Shown: one piece after another, positions 57,580-63,174 of the stretch
Position numbering within the stretch: position 1 is the first letter of the stretch
How the letters are laid out: each line of letters begins with the position of its first letter
NCBI RefSeq assembly: GCF_030254825.1
Contig: NC_083365.1
Coordinates: forward strand, 31,163,754-31,227,753
Direction of reading: 5' to 3'
DNA length: 64,000 nucleotides
Origin: Meriones unguiculatus
Lineage: Eukaryota > Chordata > Mammalia > Rodentia > Muridae
Position numbers and translations under genes: made by a program
The notes under the pieces: model-generated
The model's input: the letters and a program-made list of their open reading frames with translations, nothing else
Told to the model about the DNA's origin: nothing
Database searches by the model: none

Positions 57580-60418
57580 CTACTCCTCTTCCAGAGCTAG
57601 ACCAGACGAGACAGCTTGCTTGCATAGCAATATGATGGCAGTATTCCAAAGGACAAACACAGATGCTGTAAATTTAATGAGCTCTAGAATCCAAACTCAC
57701 TAATTGTTTGAAAAGTTTAGTCATCAAAGCAAATGGCAAAGTTGGTTGATGTTCAAGAAGTGGATATCAAATACAATCCACTTATTTCAGTCTTTTACAC
57801 CTGAAGAGATCCAGAAAATCATATACTATGTAATGGGGTATAAGGAAAGAGATCCCATATAACATAGTGTTATAAATAGGGAACAATGAAAAAAAATAGA
57901 AGTGCTGACATAATATTCTAACCTAGATCTATAAGTAACTCCATATAATATCTCATCCACTGTAGAAATCCTTCAAGAAAGAGGTTATTACTAGGTTATT
58001 ACTAACAATATTTTTTCAGTATGAAAACCAGACATAGAGTGCTTAAAAGGTTTCTTCTATCAGGCGCTAGCATGTGGCAGAACTGTCATTCAAAGCCAAG
58101 CAGGATTACATTAGAGTTCATGCTGCCACCTCTAGGCCAATCTTGTAAAGTAAGGTCCAATCCCCAAATAACTTCCAAGTACTTTACACAATCTTCATGT
58201 ACTCTTGTTATAGTACTGTGTGTTTTAAAGAATCCTCAGAGGCAATGGTGCTTCAAAAACAGGTTTGTATGTGAAACTGAACATGTAAATTTGAAAGGAG
58301 TCTTACATCTCTTTGGAGTTGGTCTGGCCTTGAGAAGTGTGTGTCATAGGTTCCTCAGGTTAGAGTCCATGGTTCCTTGCAAATTATGTGTTTGCAATTG
58401 CTTAATTGCCTGTGAAATTCTCACTCACTTTGCTAAAATCAGTTACAAGTTGCAAGTTTAGAAGAAGTTGCAAGGTTAGGAAAAGGCAGATGACTCTTCT
58501 TGAATATATTATTCAATTATTTTTAGGTAAACATAGAACCTCTGTTAACCTAACTCTGTATTTCCAAGGCCATAATCATTCAATCATTTGGCTCCAGAGT
58601 AAACTATCTCTTATTCCCTGAGGTGAAAGCTATGATTTTTCTGCTGACAAACACCACGTGAGTTAATATGGGTAAAATACTTAGTACACAACTAAATGCA
58701 GAACAGACAACCCTGCGTTATAATTGTTTTATGTGTTTATTGCTTGTCTTCCTTGCATGAAAGTAAGACCCATGAGGGCAGAGCATTAAGTTTAATAAAT
58801 GTCCTCAGGGTCTGCAGGTGTGTGCGCACAGGACAAAGTCAATGTTGTATGGGCATTTATTAAATGAAGGGCTAATTATAATGTATATTCCAGGAGGAAA
58901 CATGGACATAAGGATTCAACATGATAAAGACACTTGTAACACAAAACTAGAAAACTCAGCAGTATTTTCTTCAGTCAAATCTTTATCCCTGGATGGGAAA
59001 ATCCAGGCCACATTTACATTTTCAGAAGCACATTACAGTTTAATAGCACATTTTGTAGTGCTAAGCATGAATTCAGTTATTTTCTCTTGAGTTTGTGTCT
59101 CAGACCACGCCTCATGAATTTCCCAATGGTGATCAATTCTTAGCATCAGGATAATTATGGTCACCCATGAAACTGTATGTCCTGAGACCTTCTGGAAAGC
59201 ATTTATTTGCCTAAATGGCTTTGGAAGGCTAGAGAAACATTTTATGATAAAATTTTTAAAGTGTTTTGGAGTCTTCTGCTGTGACTTTCAGGGTTTTCAT
59301 TGGCAATAAGATTCAGTATTTTTTCTTTGCAAAAACTGATTTATAATCGCAGTTAAATACTGGGCATGAAAGCTCAGTTTAAAGATGTTGGTTTTATTGA
59401 GCATTGTTTCAAGGCCAAAATTCCATGGCCATATTTCCCACTTGTTACAATAATTTCTATATTTTATTATTTTGGAATTTCTTCCTACTGAAATATTTCT
59501 CCCTTTTCAAAAATAATCGCTTTTGGTACTTAAACTTGGAGTCCAATAATAACTAATATTAAAAATCTCTTTGATATACAGGCCATAAAAAATACCATAT
59601 ACAAATATAAGCCTCTCGGTAGATTTTTATCTACTTTTAAAACATGCCTATATCCTGATCTCAGTTTTCTCCACTGGAAAATTATAGTACTAAAAACATG
59701 TGTTCTGATTGCCTTTTCAGCGTGGTCATGTTAATGATAATAAAAATCATATTATATCTCTTATCTTATTTATCTTTCACCAGTTAAGCAGTGGATCCGT
59801 TTTTATACATTGGTCCTCGTTAAATCATGGAAATAGTCAATGAGAGTGACACTACTAGCTGTCTTCTACAAAGTGACAAACAGATGTGTCTACAGCCCAA
59901 ACAAAGTGACCCCCCCCCAATACTGCATACCAATTTTAAACAGCATAGAATTGCCTTGAAATTGCTCCACTCCAATACATATCAAGATGATATGCATTAA
60001 TATAAAGACAACAAACCGGGGTGGAGGGGAAAGAACGTGGCATCTCTTTGCTGTGGACAGGGACAAAGTGGTCTCTTACCTCATAGGTGCTTGTGATGCC
60101 AGATCTGTAGAACACAGGAAGAAAGAGTTCAGACGTGAAAAGGACCACGAATGCATAAGAAATGAGAAAAAGGAAGAAGGATGCCCCAAAGCGGTAGACT
60201 TCAGCAGGAGTCCCCAGAACAGTGACAGCTGACATGAAGCTGGCGGTCAGAGACAAAGCTACAGGACCAAAGCTCATTTGCCTTCCTCCTATTAAGAATT
60301 CCCGAGATGTTGCTTTTTTTCTCTCCTTTATGGCAAAGAACACACCAATTCCAGAGGAAATGACGAAGAGGCCTGCAAACACCACATAATCCCAAGCTTC
60401 GAAGTTCTTCACACCCAT
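14280..60418 (-). CDS. Slc5a12: Slc5a12 (SMCT2) sodium-coupled monocarboxylate transporter, whole coding region, 15 exons
   Basis: Low-affinity Na+-coupled cotransporter for lactate, pyruvate, nicotinate and short-chain monocarboxylates, known from the apical membrane of kidney proximal tubule and small intestine. Joined exons (complement): 60080-60418, 52863-52928, 50890-50941, 49968-50035, 40974-41128, 40682-40822, 37653-37782, 36652-36740, 33800-33912, 27272-27339, 22516-22602, 19851-20023, 18995-19098, 16230-16357, 14280-14432. The sum is 1866 nt, 621 residues plus stop, close to the roughly 618 residues I recall for the human protein. All junctions are GT–AG with matching phases and there are no stops. 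The whole length belongs to the SLC5/SSF (LeuT-fold) family. N-glycosylation sequons are at N219, N256 and N480. The C-terminus THF fits a type I PDZ ligand. SLC5A8 is the nearest paralogue, but the residues recalled for SLC5A12 fit better throughout. Identification is from memory of the family, not from a search. Confidence 0.97.
14433..16229 (-). other. Slc5a12 intron 14
   Basis: 1797 bp. It holds a CA repeat at 15149-15189 and otherwise no repeat I can name. Confidence 0.9.
15149..15189. repeat. (CA)n microsatellite
   Basis: CA repeat broken once by CATACA, followed by a CAAA-rich stretch. Confidence 0.9.
16230..16357 (-). CDS. Slc5a12: Slc5a12 exon 14 (residues 529-571)
   Basis: A 128-nt exon encoding the start of the cytoplasmic tail: a basic stretch, then DIDPLLIRPVCNLFCFWSKK and a cysteine-rich CWCGVQHD segment typical of SLC5A12. 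It ends in phase 0. The acceptor is TTAATAG and the donor GTGAGC. Confidence 0.96.
17560..17830 (-). repeat. Possible LTR fragment
   Basis: TTTTTATTACCCC (an antisense AATAAA) is followed by a G/A-rich block and GTAAGCAGCAAGCAGC, GGTAAGTCCTGATTGG. The layout recalls rodent LTRs in antisense. The ends are not defined and the family is not named. Confidence 0.3.
18290..18500 (-). repeat. B2/B3-type SINE
   Basis: The antisense body: ATTGAGCCTGGTCCTCTGGA, then CACTTCATCTCTTCAGGCCC, preceded by the A/T-rich 3' part. Confidence 0.7.
18995..19098 (-). CDS. Slc5a12: Slc5a12 exon 13 (residues 494-528)
   Basis: A 104-nt exon encoding ADTWYSLSYLYYSAVGCLAC and the last membrane helix, ending SFLT, plus the first base of G529. 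The acceptor is TTCACAG and the donor GTGTGT. Confidence 0.96.
19099..19850 (-). other. Slc5a12 intron 12
   Basis: 752 bp. AT-rich, with no repeat recognised. Confidence 0.9.
19851..20023 (-). CDS. Slc5a12: Slc5a12 exon 12 (residues 437-493)
   Basis: A 173-nt exon encoding the GALGGLLTGITLSFWVAIGA helix and a long extracellular loop with FIYPAP, C476 and sequon N480-T-T. The loop carries a short threonine-rich run written as ACA/GCA repeats. It ends with AG of R494. The acceptor is GTCAAG, an unusual AAG, and the donor is GTATAT. Confidence 0.95.
20190..20342 (-). repeat. Antisense tRNA-derived SINE (ID/B4-like)
   Basis: ATGCATGCTACGCCAGCTCTCTACCACTGAA is a degenerate antisense tRNA-like head of this SINE class. 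Confidence 0.5.
20990..21290 (-). mobile_element. L1 3' UTR fragment (old)
   Basis: TATGATTTCAGGGCTGACTA, GGTATTGGATAACCAC, then TCTTCCCTGGGGACGG and TCCTTAGTTGCTTGC. This is a familiar antisense rodent L1 3' UTR string. Confidence 0.7.
21995..22335 (-). mobile_element. L1 3' UTR fragment
   Basis: Antisense of the same L1 tail seen elsewhere in the window: TGATAGGGTAGGACCTCCTC, TCCTCTGTGGCCTGGC, GAGTTCATGTCAGAGAC, ending against a TTTA repeat. Confidence 0.85.
22331..22391. repeat. (TTTA)n repeat
   Basis: A TTTTA-rich lead-in followed by about 11 TTTA units. It lies about 125 bp from the intron 11 donor side of exon 12's upstream neighbour, exon 11. Confidence 0.9.
22516..22602 (-). CDS. 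Slc5a12: Slc5a12 exon 11 (residues 408-436)
   Basis: An 87-nt exon, phase 0 at both ends, encoding AALSILGMCGGPMLGLFTLG followed by a hydrophobic stretch ending NWK. The GGPMLGLF glycine-rich helix start is typical of SLC5A5/6/8/12. The acceptor is CCACAG and the donor GTAAGG. Confidence 0.97.
23955..24105. repeat. Head-to-head inverted B1 halves
   Basis: 23955-24027 reads as antisense B1 (GAAGGGTTTCTCTGTGTAAC, TGTCCTGGAACTC, ACCAGGCTG). 24029-24105 reads as sense B1 (GAGTTTGAGGCCAGCCTG, TTCTACAGAACTAG, CACTGAGAAACATTGCC). The two arms can pair as a hairpin. Confidence 0.7.
26421..26455. repeat. (AAAAC)n repeat
   Basis: About six AAAAC units ending in an A run, just before an L1 tail. Confidence 0.9.
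26456..26935 (+). mobile_element. L1 3' UTR fragment
   Basis: A sense L1 tail: GATAGTAAGACCTAGAGAGG, CTCAGATGTAGCCCATGGCA, CCTCCCCTATCAGTGGACTT, then the G-rich block and an A-rich end. Confidence 0.85.
27272..27339 (-). CDS. Slc5a12: Slc5a12 exon 10 (residues 385-407)
   Basis: A 68-nt exon that completes C385 and encodes LFFGIACTSMAVVASFMGSV and VQ, one membrane helix. It ends in phase 0. The acceptor is TTTCAG and the donor GTAATG. Confidence 0.96.
27482..27559. repeat. 39-bp direct tandem duplication
   Basis: 27482-27520 and 27521-27559 are identical except for one A/G difference (GGCATCGTCA against GGCGTCGTCA). The unit starts TAGTAACCTCCCCTCAGGG. Confidence 0.95.
28329..28365. repeat. 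(CA)n microsatellite
   Basis: About 18 CA units. Confidence 0.95.
28785..29715 (+). mobile_element. L1 ORF2 end and 3' UTR, 5' truncated
   Basis: Starts within the last part of ORF2 (TTCATAATAGCCAGAACTGG, CAATGGAATACTACTCAGC), then runs through the 3' UTR to an A-rich tail. Several stops break the ORF. Confidence 0.9.
30479..30524. repeat. (TA)n microsatellite
   Basis: About 23 TA units. Confidence 0.95.
30745..31110 (+). repeat. Rodent interspersed repeat (family not named), copy A
   Basis: GTCATTGGAGAGGAGGGAGC, TTAACGATTAATGTGACC, AGGTGGTCCTGGGTTC, AACCTTGTTTGAGTGCTGG in the same order as a widely repeated rodent sequence. A related copy is at 57050-57372. Confidence 0.6.
31687..31717. 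repeat. (CA)n microsatellite
   Basis: About 15 CA units. Confidence 0.95.
32608..32830 (+). repeat. B2/B3-type SINE
   Basis: A sense tRNA-like head (GGAGGCTGGAGAAGTAAATG, CTGCTCCTGCAGAGCAC, CCAGCACTCAC), a longer B2-like body and an A-rich tail. Confidence 0.7.
33800..33912 (-). CDS. Slc5a12: Slc5a12 exon 9 (residues 347-384)
   Basis: A 113-nt exon that completes S347 and encodes STVAASINALATVTFEDFVK, the conserved (S/T)xx(S)xxNA signature with the probable Na+-binding hydroxyl residues. A cytoplasmic loop ending SKGL follows, and the last base begins C385. The acceptor is CTGTAG and the donor GTAGGT. Confidence 0.96.
33913..36651 (-). other. Slc5a12 intron 8
   Basis: 2739 bp. It has an AAAC-rich stretch next to exon 9 and one L1 tail (34515-34840). 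The rest is AT-rich without named repeats. Confidence 0.9.
34515..34840 (+). mobile_element. L1 3' UTR fragment
   Basis: GTGCCCTAGTCAGGGGAGCA, CCTCCCCTACGAGTGGAC, then the G-rich block and an AATA tail. Confidence 0.85.
36652..36740 (-). CDS. Slc5a12: Slc5a12 exon 8 (residues 318-346)
   Basis: An 89-nt exon encoding LMPYFVMEIFATMPGLPGLF and the first half of the ACAFSGTLS helix, which by homology corresponds to the helix contributing the Na2-site serines in SGLT-type carriers. It ends with AG of serine codon 347. The frame forces the intron to begin GTTCGT, a weak donor, while a consensus-like GTATGT lies 4 nt further in but would shift the frame. The acceptor is TTCTAG. Confidence 0.94.
36741..37652 (-). 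other. Slc5a12 intron 7
   Basis: 912 bp. A (GGGA)n tract at about 36769-36794 lies just upstream of the exon 8 acceptor. On the transcript it reads as a C/T-rich (TCCC)n tract. The rest is unassigned. Confidence 0.9.
37653..37782 (-). CDS. Slc5a12: Slc5a12 exon 7 (residues 274-317)
   Basis: A 130-nt exon. It encodes a hydrophobic helix at about 277-300 followed by the FKDCDPWTSG extracellular segment and APDQ. It ends in phase 0. The acceptor is TTCTAG and the donor GTATGT. Confidence 0.96.
37783..40681 (-). other. Slc5a12 intron 6
   Basis: 2899 bp. It is AT-rich and unassigned apart from B1-like SINE material at 40150-40400. Confidence 0.9.
40150..40400 (+). repeat. Degenerate B1-like SINEs in tandem
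   Basis: Two successive B1-like units are seen (GCATGGCTGTGCATGCC ... CCTGTGTCAAAATAATAAAA, then CCTTTAACCCAACACTCAGG ... GACCCTGTCTCAAACAAGC). Confidence 0.5.
40682..40822 (-). CDS. Slc5a12: Slc5a12 exon 6 (residues 227-274)
   Basis: A 141-nt exon encoding the DPDPLRRHTFW loop, then the TFTWLGIYGVNQSTIQRC segment with the conserved NQ..(I/V)QR motif of SLC5 proteins and sequon N256-Q-S, then a basic loop. It ends with two bases of codon 274. The acceptor is CACAG and the donor GTAAGT. It is separated from exon 5 by a 151-bp intron. Confidence 0.97.
40823..40973 (-). other. Slc5a12 intron 5, 151 bp
   Basis: The shortest intron of the gene. 42 of its 151 bp are an uninterrupted TA repeat (40895-40936), placed about 37 nt after the donor and 71 nt before the acceptor. 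Confidence 0.95.
40895..40936. repeat. (TA)n microsatellite inside intron 5
   Basis: 21 TA units. Confidence 0.95.
40974..41128 (-). CDS. Slc5a12: Slc5a12 exon 5 (residues 176-226)
   Basis: A 155-nt exon that opens with GGLKAVVWTDAFQMVVM, the hallmark SLC5 'GGxxAVxWTDxxQ' signature. A helix and an extracellular loop follow, with sequon N219-G-S. It ends with two bases of codon 227. The acceptor is TTTCAG and the donor GTAGGT. Confidence 0.97.
42870..42997 (+). repeat. B1 SINE
   Basis: CCAGCACTTGAGAGGCAGAG, then GTGAGTTGAGGCCAGCC and GTGAGTTCCAGGACAGCCAG. It is followed by its GAAA-rich tail. Confidence 0.85.
43001..43036. repeat. (GAAA)n repeat at a B1 tail
   Basis: About nine GAAA units. 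Confidence 0.9.
43620..44100 (+). mobile_element. L1 3' UTR fragment
   Basis: GGAAATAGTAAGATCTGGAG through TCTGACATGAACTGATTGG to GGATACAAAGTAAATAAAG and an A-rich tail. Confidence 0.85.
44572..45300 (+). mobile_element. L1 3' fragment with 5' inversion
   Basis: 44572-44762 is L1 in antisense (CATCTGTCTTGATCTCCTGC, GGACAGCTATGTTACGC). 44763-45300 is L1 3' UTR in sense to an A/T-rich tail, so the 5' part is inverted. Confidence 0.75.
46709..47642 (+). mobile_element. L1 inserted into L1, 5' inverted, with (GA)n tail
   Basis: 46709-46843 is L1 ORF2 in antisense (TTGAGTTCTTTACATATTC, GATATTAGCCTTTGTC). 46844-47590 is ORF2 end plus 3' UTR in sense. It ends in a GA repeat (47591-47638). The flanks AAAGAAATG and AAAGGAAATG are the likely duplicated target, with a TT/AAAG cut site. 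Confidence 0.85.
47591..47638. repeat. (GA)n microsatellite
   Basis: About 24 GA units at the tail of the nested L1. Confidence 0.95.
49968..50035 (-). CDS. Slc5a12: Slc5a12 exon 4 (residues 153-175)
   Basis: A 68-nt exon that completes V153 and encodes a membrane helix ending TFYCSL, just before the family's GGL(K)AVVWTD motif in exon 5. The acceptor is TTGTAG and the donor GTATGT. Exons 3 and 4 are 854 bp apart. Confidence 0.96.
50036..50889 (-). other. Slc5a12 intron 3
   Basis: 854 bp. No repeat was recognised. A 126-codon plus-strand ORF (50279-50659) has no recognisable domain. Confidence 0.9.
50890..50941 (-). CDS. Slc5a12: Slc5a12 exon 3 (residues 136-152)
   Basis: A 52-nt exon encoding ILYTGVVVYAPALALNQ, the helix with the YAPALAL motif of the SMCT/SMVT branch. 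It ends with one base of codon 153. The acceptor is ACCAG and the donor GTGAGT. Confidence 0.96.
51040..51440 (-). mobile_element. L1 3' fragment, antisense
   Basis: The left part is T-rich, with a 24-T run at about 51157-51180. Then AGTCAGAGATATCCCTGTTC, CTCCTGTTGGAAGTGCCAC and ACACAGAGGACCTGATACAA, a rodent L1 string in antisense. Confidence 0.6.
52190..52305 (+). repeat. Degenerate B1-like SINE
   Basis: AAGCATGCCTGTTCCCAGAACTTGG, CCAGCCTGATATACC and TGTCTCACAACAAC match B1 order with heavy decay. Confidence 0.4.
52400..52513. repeat. Compound TA / CA / (CATATA)n array
   Basis: ATATATGTG and TA repeats, a CA block, then about ten CATATA hexamers, then TATACTGTGTGTG. The ends (ACACACAC near 52431 and GTGTGTGT near 52505) are complementary. 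Confidence 0.9.
52517..52660 (-). repeat. B1 SINE, antisense
   Basis: TTTGAGACAGGTCTCACTTG ... GCATCTGCCTCACAAATACTG ... AAAGGCCTGGGCTACCATG is the antisense B1 order. Confidence 0.6.
52863..52928 (-). CDS. Slc5a12: Slc5a12 exon 2 (residues 114-135)
   Basis: A 66-nt phase-0 exon encoding YLQLRFNKPVRYAATVIYIV and two more residues. This is the conserved SLC5 loop (YLxxRF motif) leading into the next helix. The acceptor is TTTTAG and the donor GTGAGG. Confidence 0.96.
52985..53316 (-). repeat. Rodent interspersed repeat (family not named), antisense
   Basis: GCTCTATTGCTGTAAAGAGA, GACATGGTGCTGGAGAAGC, GAGTTCTACATCCTGATCC, AACAAGGCCACACCTCTTAA, in the order of a common rodent repeat. It is the host site of the chimeric insertion that follows. 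Confidence 0.65.
53317..54182 (-). mobile_element. Chimeric retroviral-LTR / L1 3'-end retrocopy with target-site duplications
   Basis: Bounded by AAGCTGCTGACTTTTTT at both ends (53317-53333 and 54166-54182). Reading the minus strand: 54165-53835 is internal sequence of a class II ERV. 53834-53819 is the polypurine tract AAAAAGGGGGAA. Then come about 260 bp of LTR U3/R with AATAAA near 53565 and a degenerate poly(A) (53534-53552). It then joins directly to an L1 3' end (GATCAGAAAGAAGG at 53531 down to the L1 poly(A) at about 53331). On the target strand the cut is TTTT/AAAA. Confidence 0.85.
54720..55020 (-). mobile_element. L1 3' UTR fragment, antisense (old)
   Basis: CCCCCTCCAGCCCCATCCAC, AATACAACCTACTAAGTCC, GGTTTTAGAGCTGACCACTG, GTATTTGACAGCC is the same antisense L1 region as at 20990-21290. 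Confidence 0.65.
55021..56737 (-). other. Unassigned part of intron 1
   Basis: AT-rich, with an irregular TATA-rich tract at about 56280-56400. No repeat family, RNA or coding exon was recognised. Confidence 0.5.
56738..56883 (+). repeat. B1 SINE
   Basis: TGGCCATGGTGGTGTACACC, CCCAGCCCTTGGGAGGCAG, AAGGTCAGCTTGGTC, CTTGTCTC then an A tail. Confidence 0.9.
57050..57372 (+). repeat. Rodent interspersed repeat (family not named), copy B
   Basis: CTTCATCAAGTCTGTGGGGC, GAATTAATGATTAATGAGG, GGTGGTCCAGGGTTAAATAAG, GAGTTCCTGCTTGAGCTTCC, same order as 30745-31110. Confidence 0.6.
57537..57578. repeat. (TG)n microsatellite
   Basis: About 21 TG units. Confidence 0.95.
58060..58110 (+). repeat. MIR-like remnant
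   Basis: GCTAGCATGTGGCAGAACTG, TCATTCAAAGCCAAGCAGG resembles the GTGGCAGAGCTGGGATTCGA segment of MIR/L2-type elements. Confidence 0.35.
58725..58805 (+). repeat. L2 3'-end remnant
   Basis: TTATTGCTTGTCTTCCTTGC, GAAAGTAAGACCCATGAGGG CAGAGC and TTTAATAAATGT follow the L2/MIR-type 3' end (CTCCATGAGGGCAGGG ... AATAAAT). Confidence 0.5.
58811..60079 (-). other. Unassigned start of intron 1
   Basis: The part of intron 1 nearest exon 1. It is AT-rich, with no repeat I can name. A C-run is at 59911-59918. Confidence 0.5.
60080..60418 (-). CDS. Slc5a12: Slc5a12 exon 1 (start codon; residues 1-113)
   Basis: Start ATG is at 60418-60416 with a good Kozak context (A at -3, G at +4). It encodes a short N-terminus, a hydrophobic helix at about residues 10-30, a basic KERKK loop, and the first LeuT-core helix at about 50-70 with the SFMSAVTVLGTP stretch typical of SMCTs. 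A further helix follows at about 80-104. It ends in phase 0 after GITSTYE, followed by donor GTAAGA. The reading frame stays open past the donor to about 59936, but those extra residues are intron sequence. Confidence 0.97.
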
Positions 60419-60974
60419 CCTTGGGAGTGGAACAAGAGAATCTCTTTCAAGTAGGTCTCAGTGGGATGATTCCAGCAGCTGATTTTTTTTTCAGATGGAA
60501 AGAAGAATGTGATTCTCCAAAAAGCTTGAGGATCACCGACGCGTGTGTAAATTTTCAGATATCAAATTGTACTCAAAGTTCTCAAAAGCTGGCTGTGAAA
60601 AAATAATTGGTGGTAAAACTGGTACCAAGGAGGGGACAAAAAATGGTCTGATTCTGGCCACAAGCTTTTCTCAGGTTTTGCCTCTTAAACATATGGCAGA
60701 GAAGGACTTCAGATGTGTTCTGAAGTTAACTAACTGTGGGTAGAGGGAGTAGATTTGCCAGCTAGCATGCTTTTTTATCTCCTAGATTTTTTTTAAATGA
60801 AAGTTAAACATTATTAGGAAACGTGGAAGTGATAAAATCTGACTACTTCAGCATTTTTTCTATTCCTGAAGGAGAACATGAAAATGCAAACACAACTGTC
60901 AGTGGCATCTGCCTCCTGACTAAGGGAGTGCAGAGTGTTCATGCCTACAATTGCCGAGGCAGAGGATCGGAGGG
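60419..60974 (-). promoter_or_regulatory. Slc5a12 5' UTR and proximal upstream region
   Basis: This stretch precedes the start codon. It has no CpG island, consistent with a tissue-restricted gene. On the minus strand a TATA-like GATAAAAAA lies near 60770-60778 and a palindromic GTTAAC HNF1-type half-site lies near 60725-60730. Both are weak matches and the transcription start was not determined. A non-coding upstream exon cannot be excluded. Confidence 0.3.
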
Positions 60975-61095
60975 TAAAGAGCAAAGAACTAGCAATCCGG
61001 AGACCTTTGTTCATATCGTGGCTCAATCACAACTCAGTAACTATTAATAAAGCACTTCACTCTCTGGAGCTTCCCTTGGAACACTAGGATAAGAC
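60975..61095 (+). repeat. MIR SINE remnant upstream of Slc5a12
   Basis: AATCCGGAGACCTTTGTTCA, TCGTGGCTCAATCACAACTC, CACTTCACTCTCTGGAGC follow the MIR order (GGAGACCTGGGTTC ... GGCTCTGCCACTAAC ... CACTTAACCTCTCTGAGCC). It lies 560-680 bp upstream of the start codon. Confidence 0.6.
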
Positions 61096-62734
61096 ACTGA
61101 GACTTCGAATCTCAAACTTCCTGACCCTGTTTGTTTTATTATCTTTGTACTTACAATGGTAAACTTCTAAATATAGTATTCTACCTTGACTCTCAGACTG
61201 AGAAAATGGGTTTACCAGTAATGGGTAAATCACCTGTAGCCACATTATTGTATCCTTCACTCCTTTGTTACTTTATTACTATACTTGTATCAAAAGGATA
61301 AATTAGAGTTAGGACCAAATCAAGTTAGAGGATAAGGAAGACGTTGGGGGATATTCCAATTTCTGCACTTTGTGGACTCTTGAACAACTAGAAGCATCTT
61401 TAGTAGGATGTTTGGGAGATATCGTCCATTTGTCACTCTTCTCTGCCCTCATCTCTACAAATCCTTTCTAGTACACAAGATTTAGTAATGCCTCCTCAGC
61501 TTTGTAGCCTCTCTGGTCTCCCACCCCAGGTCAATTCTTTGAGCATTCCCTTAGTTCTTGCTCCATCCTTTGCAATTCTTCTAATCTATTGTCAGCAATT
61601 TTTGCCCTTCCCAGCCTGACTGTGTGTGCCGAGAAGCCTGATCCTACAGAAGATTACTTCTTGGAGATAGAGGCTAAAGTTCTACTTTCTATACCTTTTA
61701 TTTAAATACAAGCCCTTGATAGAAAGTAGTCAAAAACAAAAAGGAGAAATCCTAAATTATCTATGCTGCTCAACAACTGAACATTATCTCTTGAACAGAA
61801 GAAACTCTTAATTTTGCTTTTGAATAAATGAGTAAGTCTTCAATTATTAGGTCGGGCATTCTCACTTGGTAATTCGCTTCATGGGCCTGTGTTGGGTGTG
61901 AGAATGTTCCAAAGGTGCTTACAAGAAGGGTGAAGACCTCCCACCCCGCATTACTCTTCGTGTGTCATTTATTTAAATTTCTTCCCTAACTTTGTACAAT
62001 TGATAGAATTGTTATTAAAGAGATGTTGTATCCTTACTATGTTTCCCTTAACCTACACTTTCAATAATTTTTTATCATGAAGTGCAGACATTCCTTATCT
62101 TGTTTCCTTTAATTTATTCAGCTTTGCAGATATTGCCTATTTACAAACCGAAAGTTTGTGGTAATCCTCTGCCTAGTAAATCTTCCGTACTACTTTTTTT
62201 TTCTTTTTTTGCACTGTGTACTTGGTTTTGTTATCTGTGTCACATTTTTAAAGCAAACTCACTATTTGAAGCCATTCTATCATTACACCCACCATGATGA
62301 TATGTGGTCAGGAAGCTTTGCATTATTACTATAATTATATTTGTGTCAAGAACAGTAAGCATGATAAATGTGCATGCTGGTATTGAGTCACTGCCTTTTT
62401 TCATTGTCTCTCTGTATCGGTATGTTATAATGGCTCATACCTTTTGACTGAGAGGAAGAGTCATGTAGCTATCACATTAAATCATTACTGCAAGGATAAA
62501 CTCTTAAAAAAGTTAAAAGTCCCATGAAGATGAACATTAGACATAAAAGCAGCCTTAATGCTGAGAAAGCTATAGCAGTATGGATATAAGTATTCCTTTA
62601 TTCTTAATGTAGAATAAATTCTGCTCTCCTTGATTCTGTGAGGTCTGGAGAGGTACAGAAGGCAAAGAAGAAAAGTTTGAGCCTAGTAGAAGTCATTTCA
62701 TAAGGTTTAAGAAAGAAAGCCACCATTTGGTTAT
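61096..62734. other. 5' flank of Slc5a12, nothing recognised
   Basis: Single-copy-looking sequence. It has no CpG island, coding exon or named repeat. Distal regulatory elements are possible but not visible. Confidence 0.4.
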
Positions 62735-63030
62735 GAGTCTCAGCATCTGCTTCGATATCCTGCTGGGTAGAGTCTTTCTGAGGCTCTCTGTGGTAGGCTT
62801 CTGTCCTGTTCCCTTTCAGAAATCTATCCTGTTTGCCCTTCTGAATGAGGATTAAGATGAGACCTGATAGGCTAGGGTCAGATGGAAGGAGAGGAGGACC
62901 TCCCTTATCAGTGGACTGGGGCAAGGGGATGGGAGGAGAAGAAGGAGGGTGGGATGGGAAGGGACCAGGGAGGGGGCTACAGCTGGGATACAAAATAAAT
63001 AAATTATAATAAAAATAAATTTATAAAAAG
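62735..63030 (+). mobile_element. Short L1 tail with 5' inversion
   Basis: 62735-62850 is antisense (CAGCATCTGCTTCGATATCC, TCTGTCCTGTTCCCTTTC). 62851-63030 is the sense tail (GATGAGACCTGATAGGCTAG, CCTCCCTTATCAGTGGAC) with an A-rich end. A large internal part is missing at the joint. Confidence 0.8.
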
Positions 63031-63174
63031 GGAGAAAAACACAAAAAGGACATGCTAAGACATAAGAAATATCATGAAAAGCATGTGATTATTTATAATT
63101 TTGATCCATTAATAAAGACTGTTAAACACCATTTAATTTTTTAAAAAAATAAACTATTTTCTCAAAAAAATTAT
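63031..63174. other. Short unassigned stretch between two L1 copies
   Basis: AT-rich, nothing recognised. Confidence 0.4.

Larger units (their letters stand above)
52929..60079 (-). other. Slc5a12 intron 1
   Basis: 7151 bp. It holds interspersed repeats at 52985-53316 and 57050-57372, a retrovirus–L1 chimera at 53331-54165, an antisense L1 piece, a B1, a TG microsatellite and older MIR/L2 remnants. 55020-56730 and 58810-60079 are unassigned AT-rich sequence. Confidence 0.9.

Noticed and set aside
58021..58461. 146-codon plus-strand ORF in intron 1, the second-longest open frame in the list of candidates
   Set aside because: No recognisable domain. It overlaps a MIR-like remnant, has no promoter or splice evidence and lies antisense in an intron. 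Its length is possible by chance.
59936..60079. Extension of the exon 1 reading frame beyond residue 113
   Set aside because: A good donor (GTAAGA) follows codon 113, exon 2 continues the conserved protein, and the extra residues do not fit the family.
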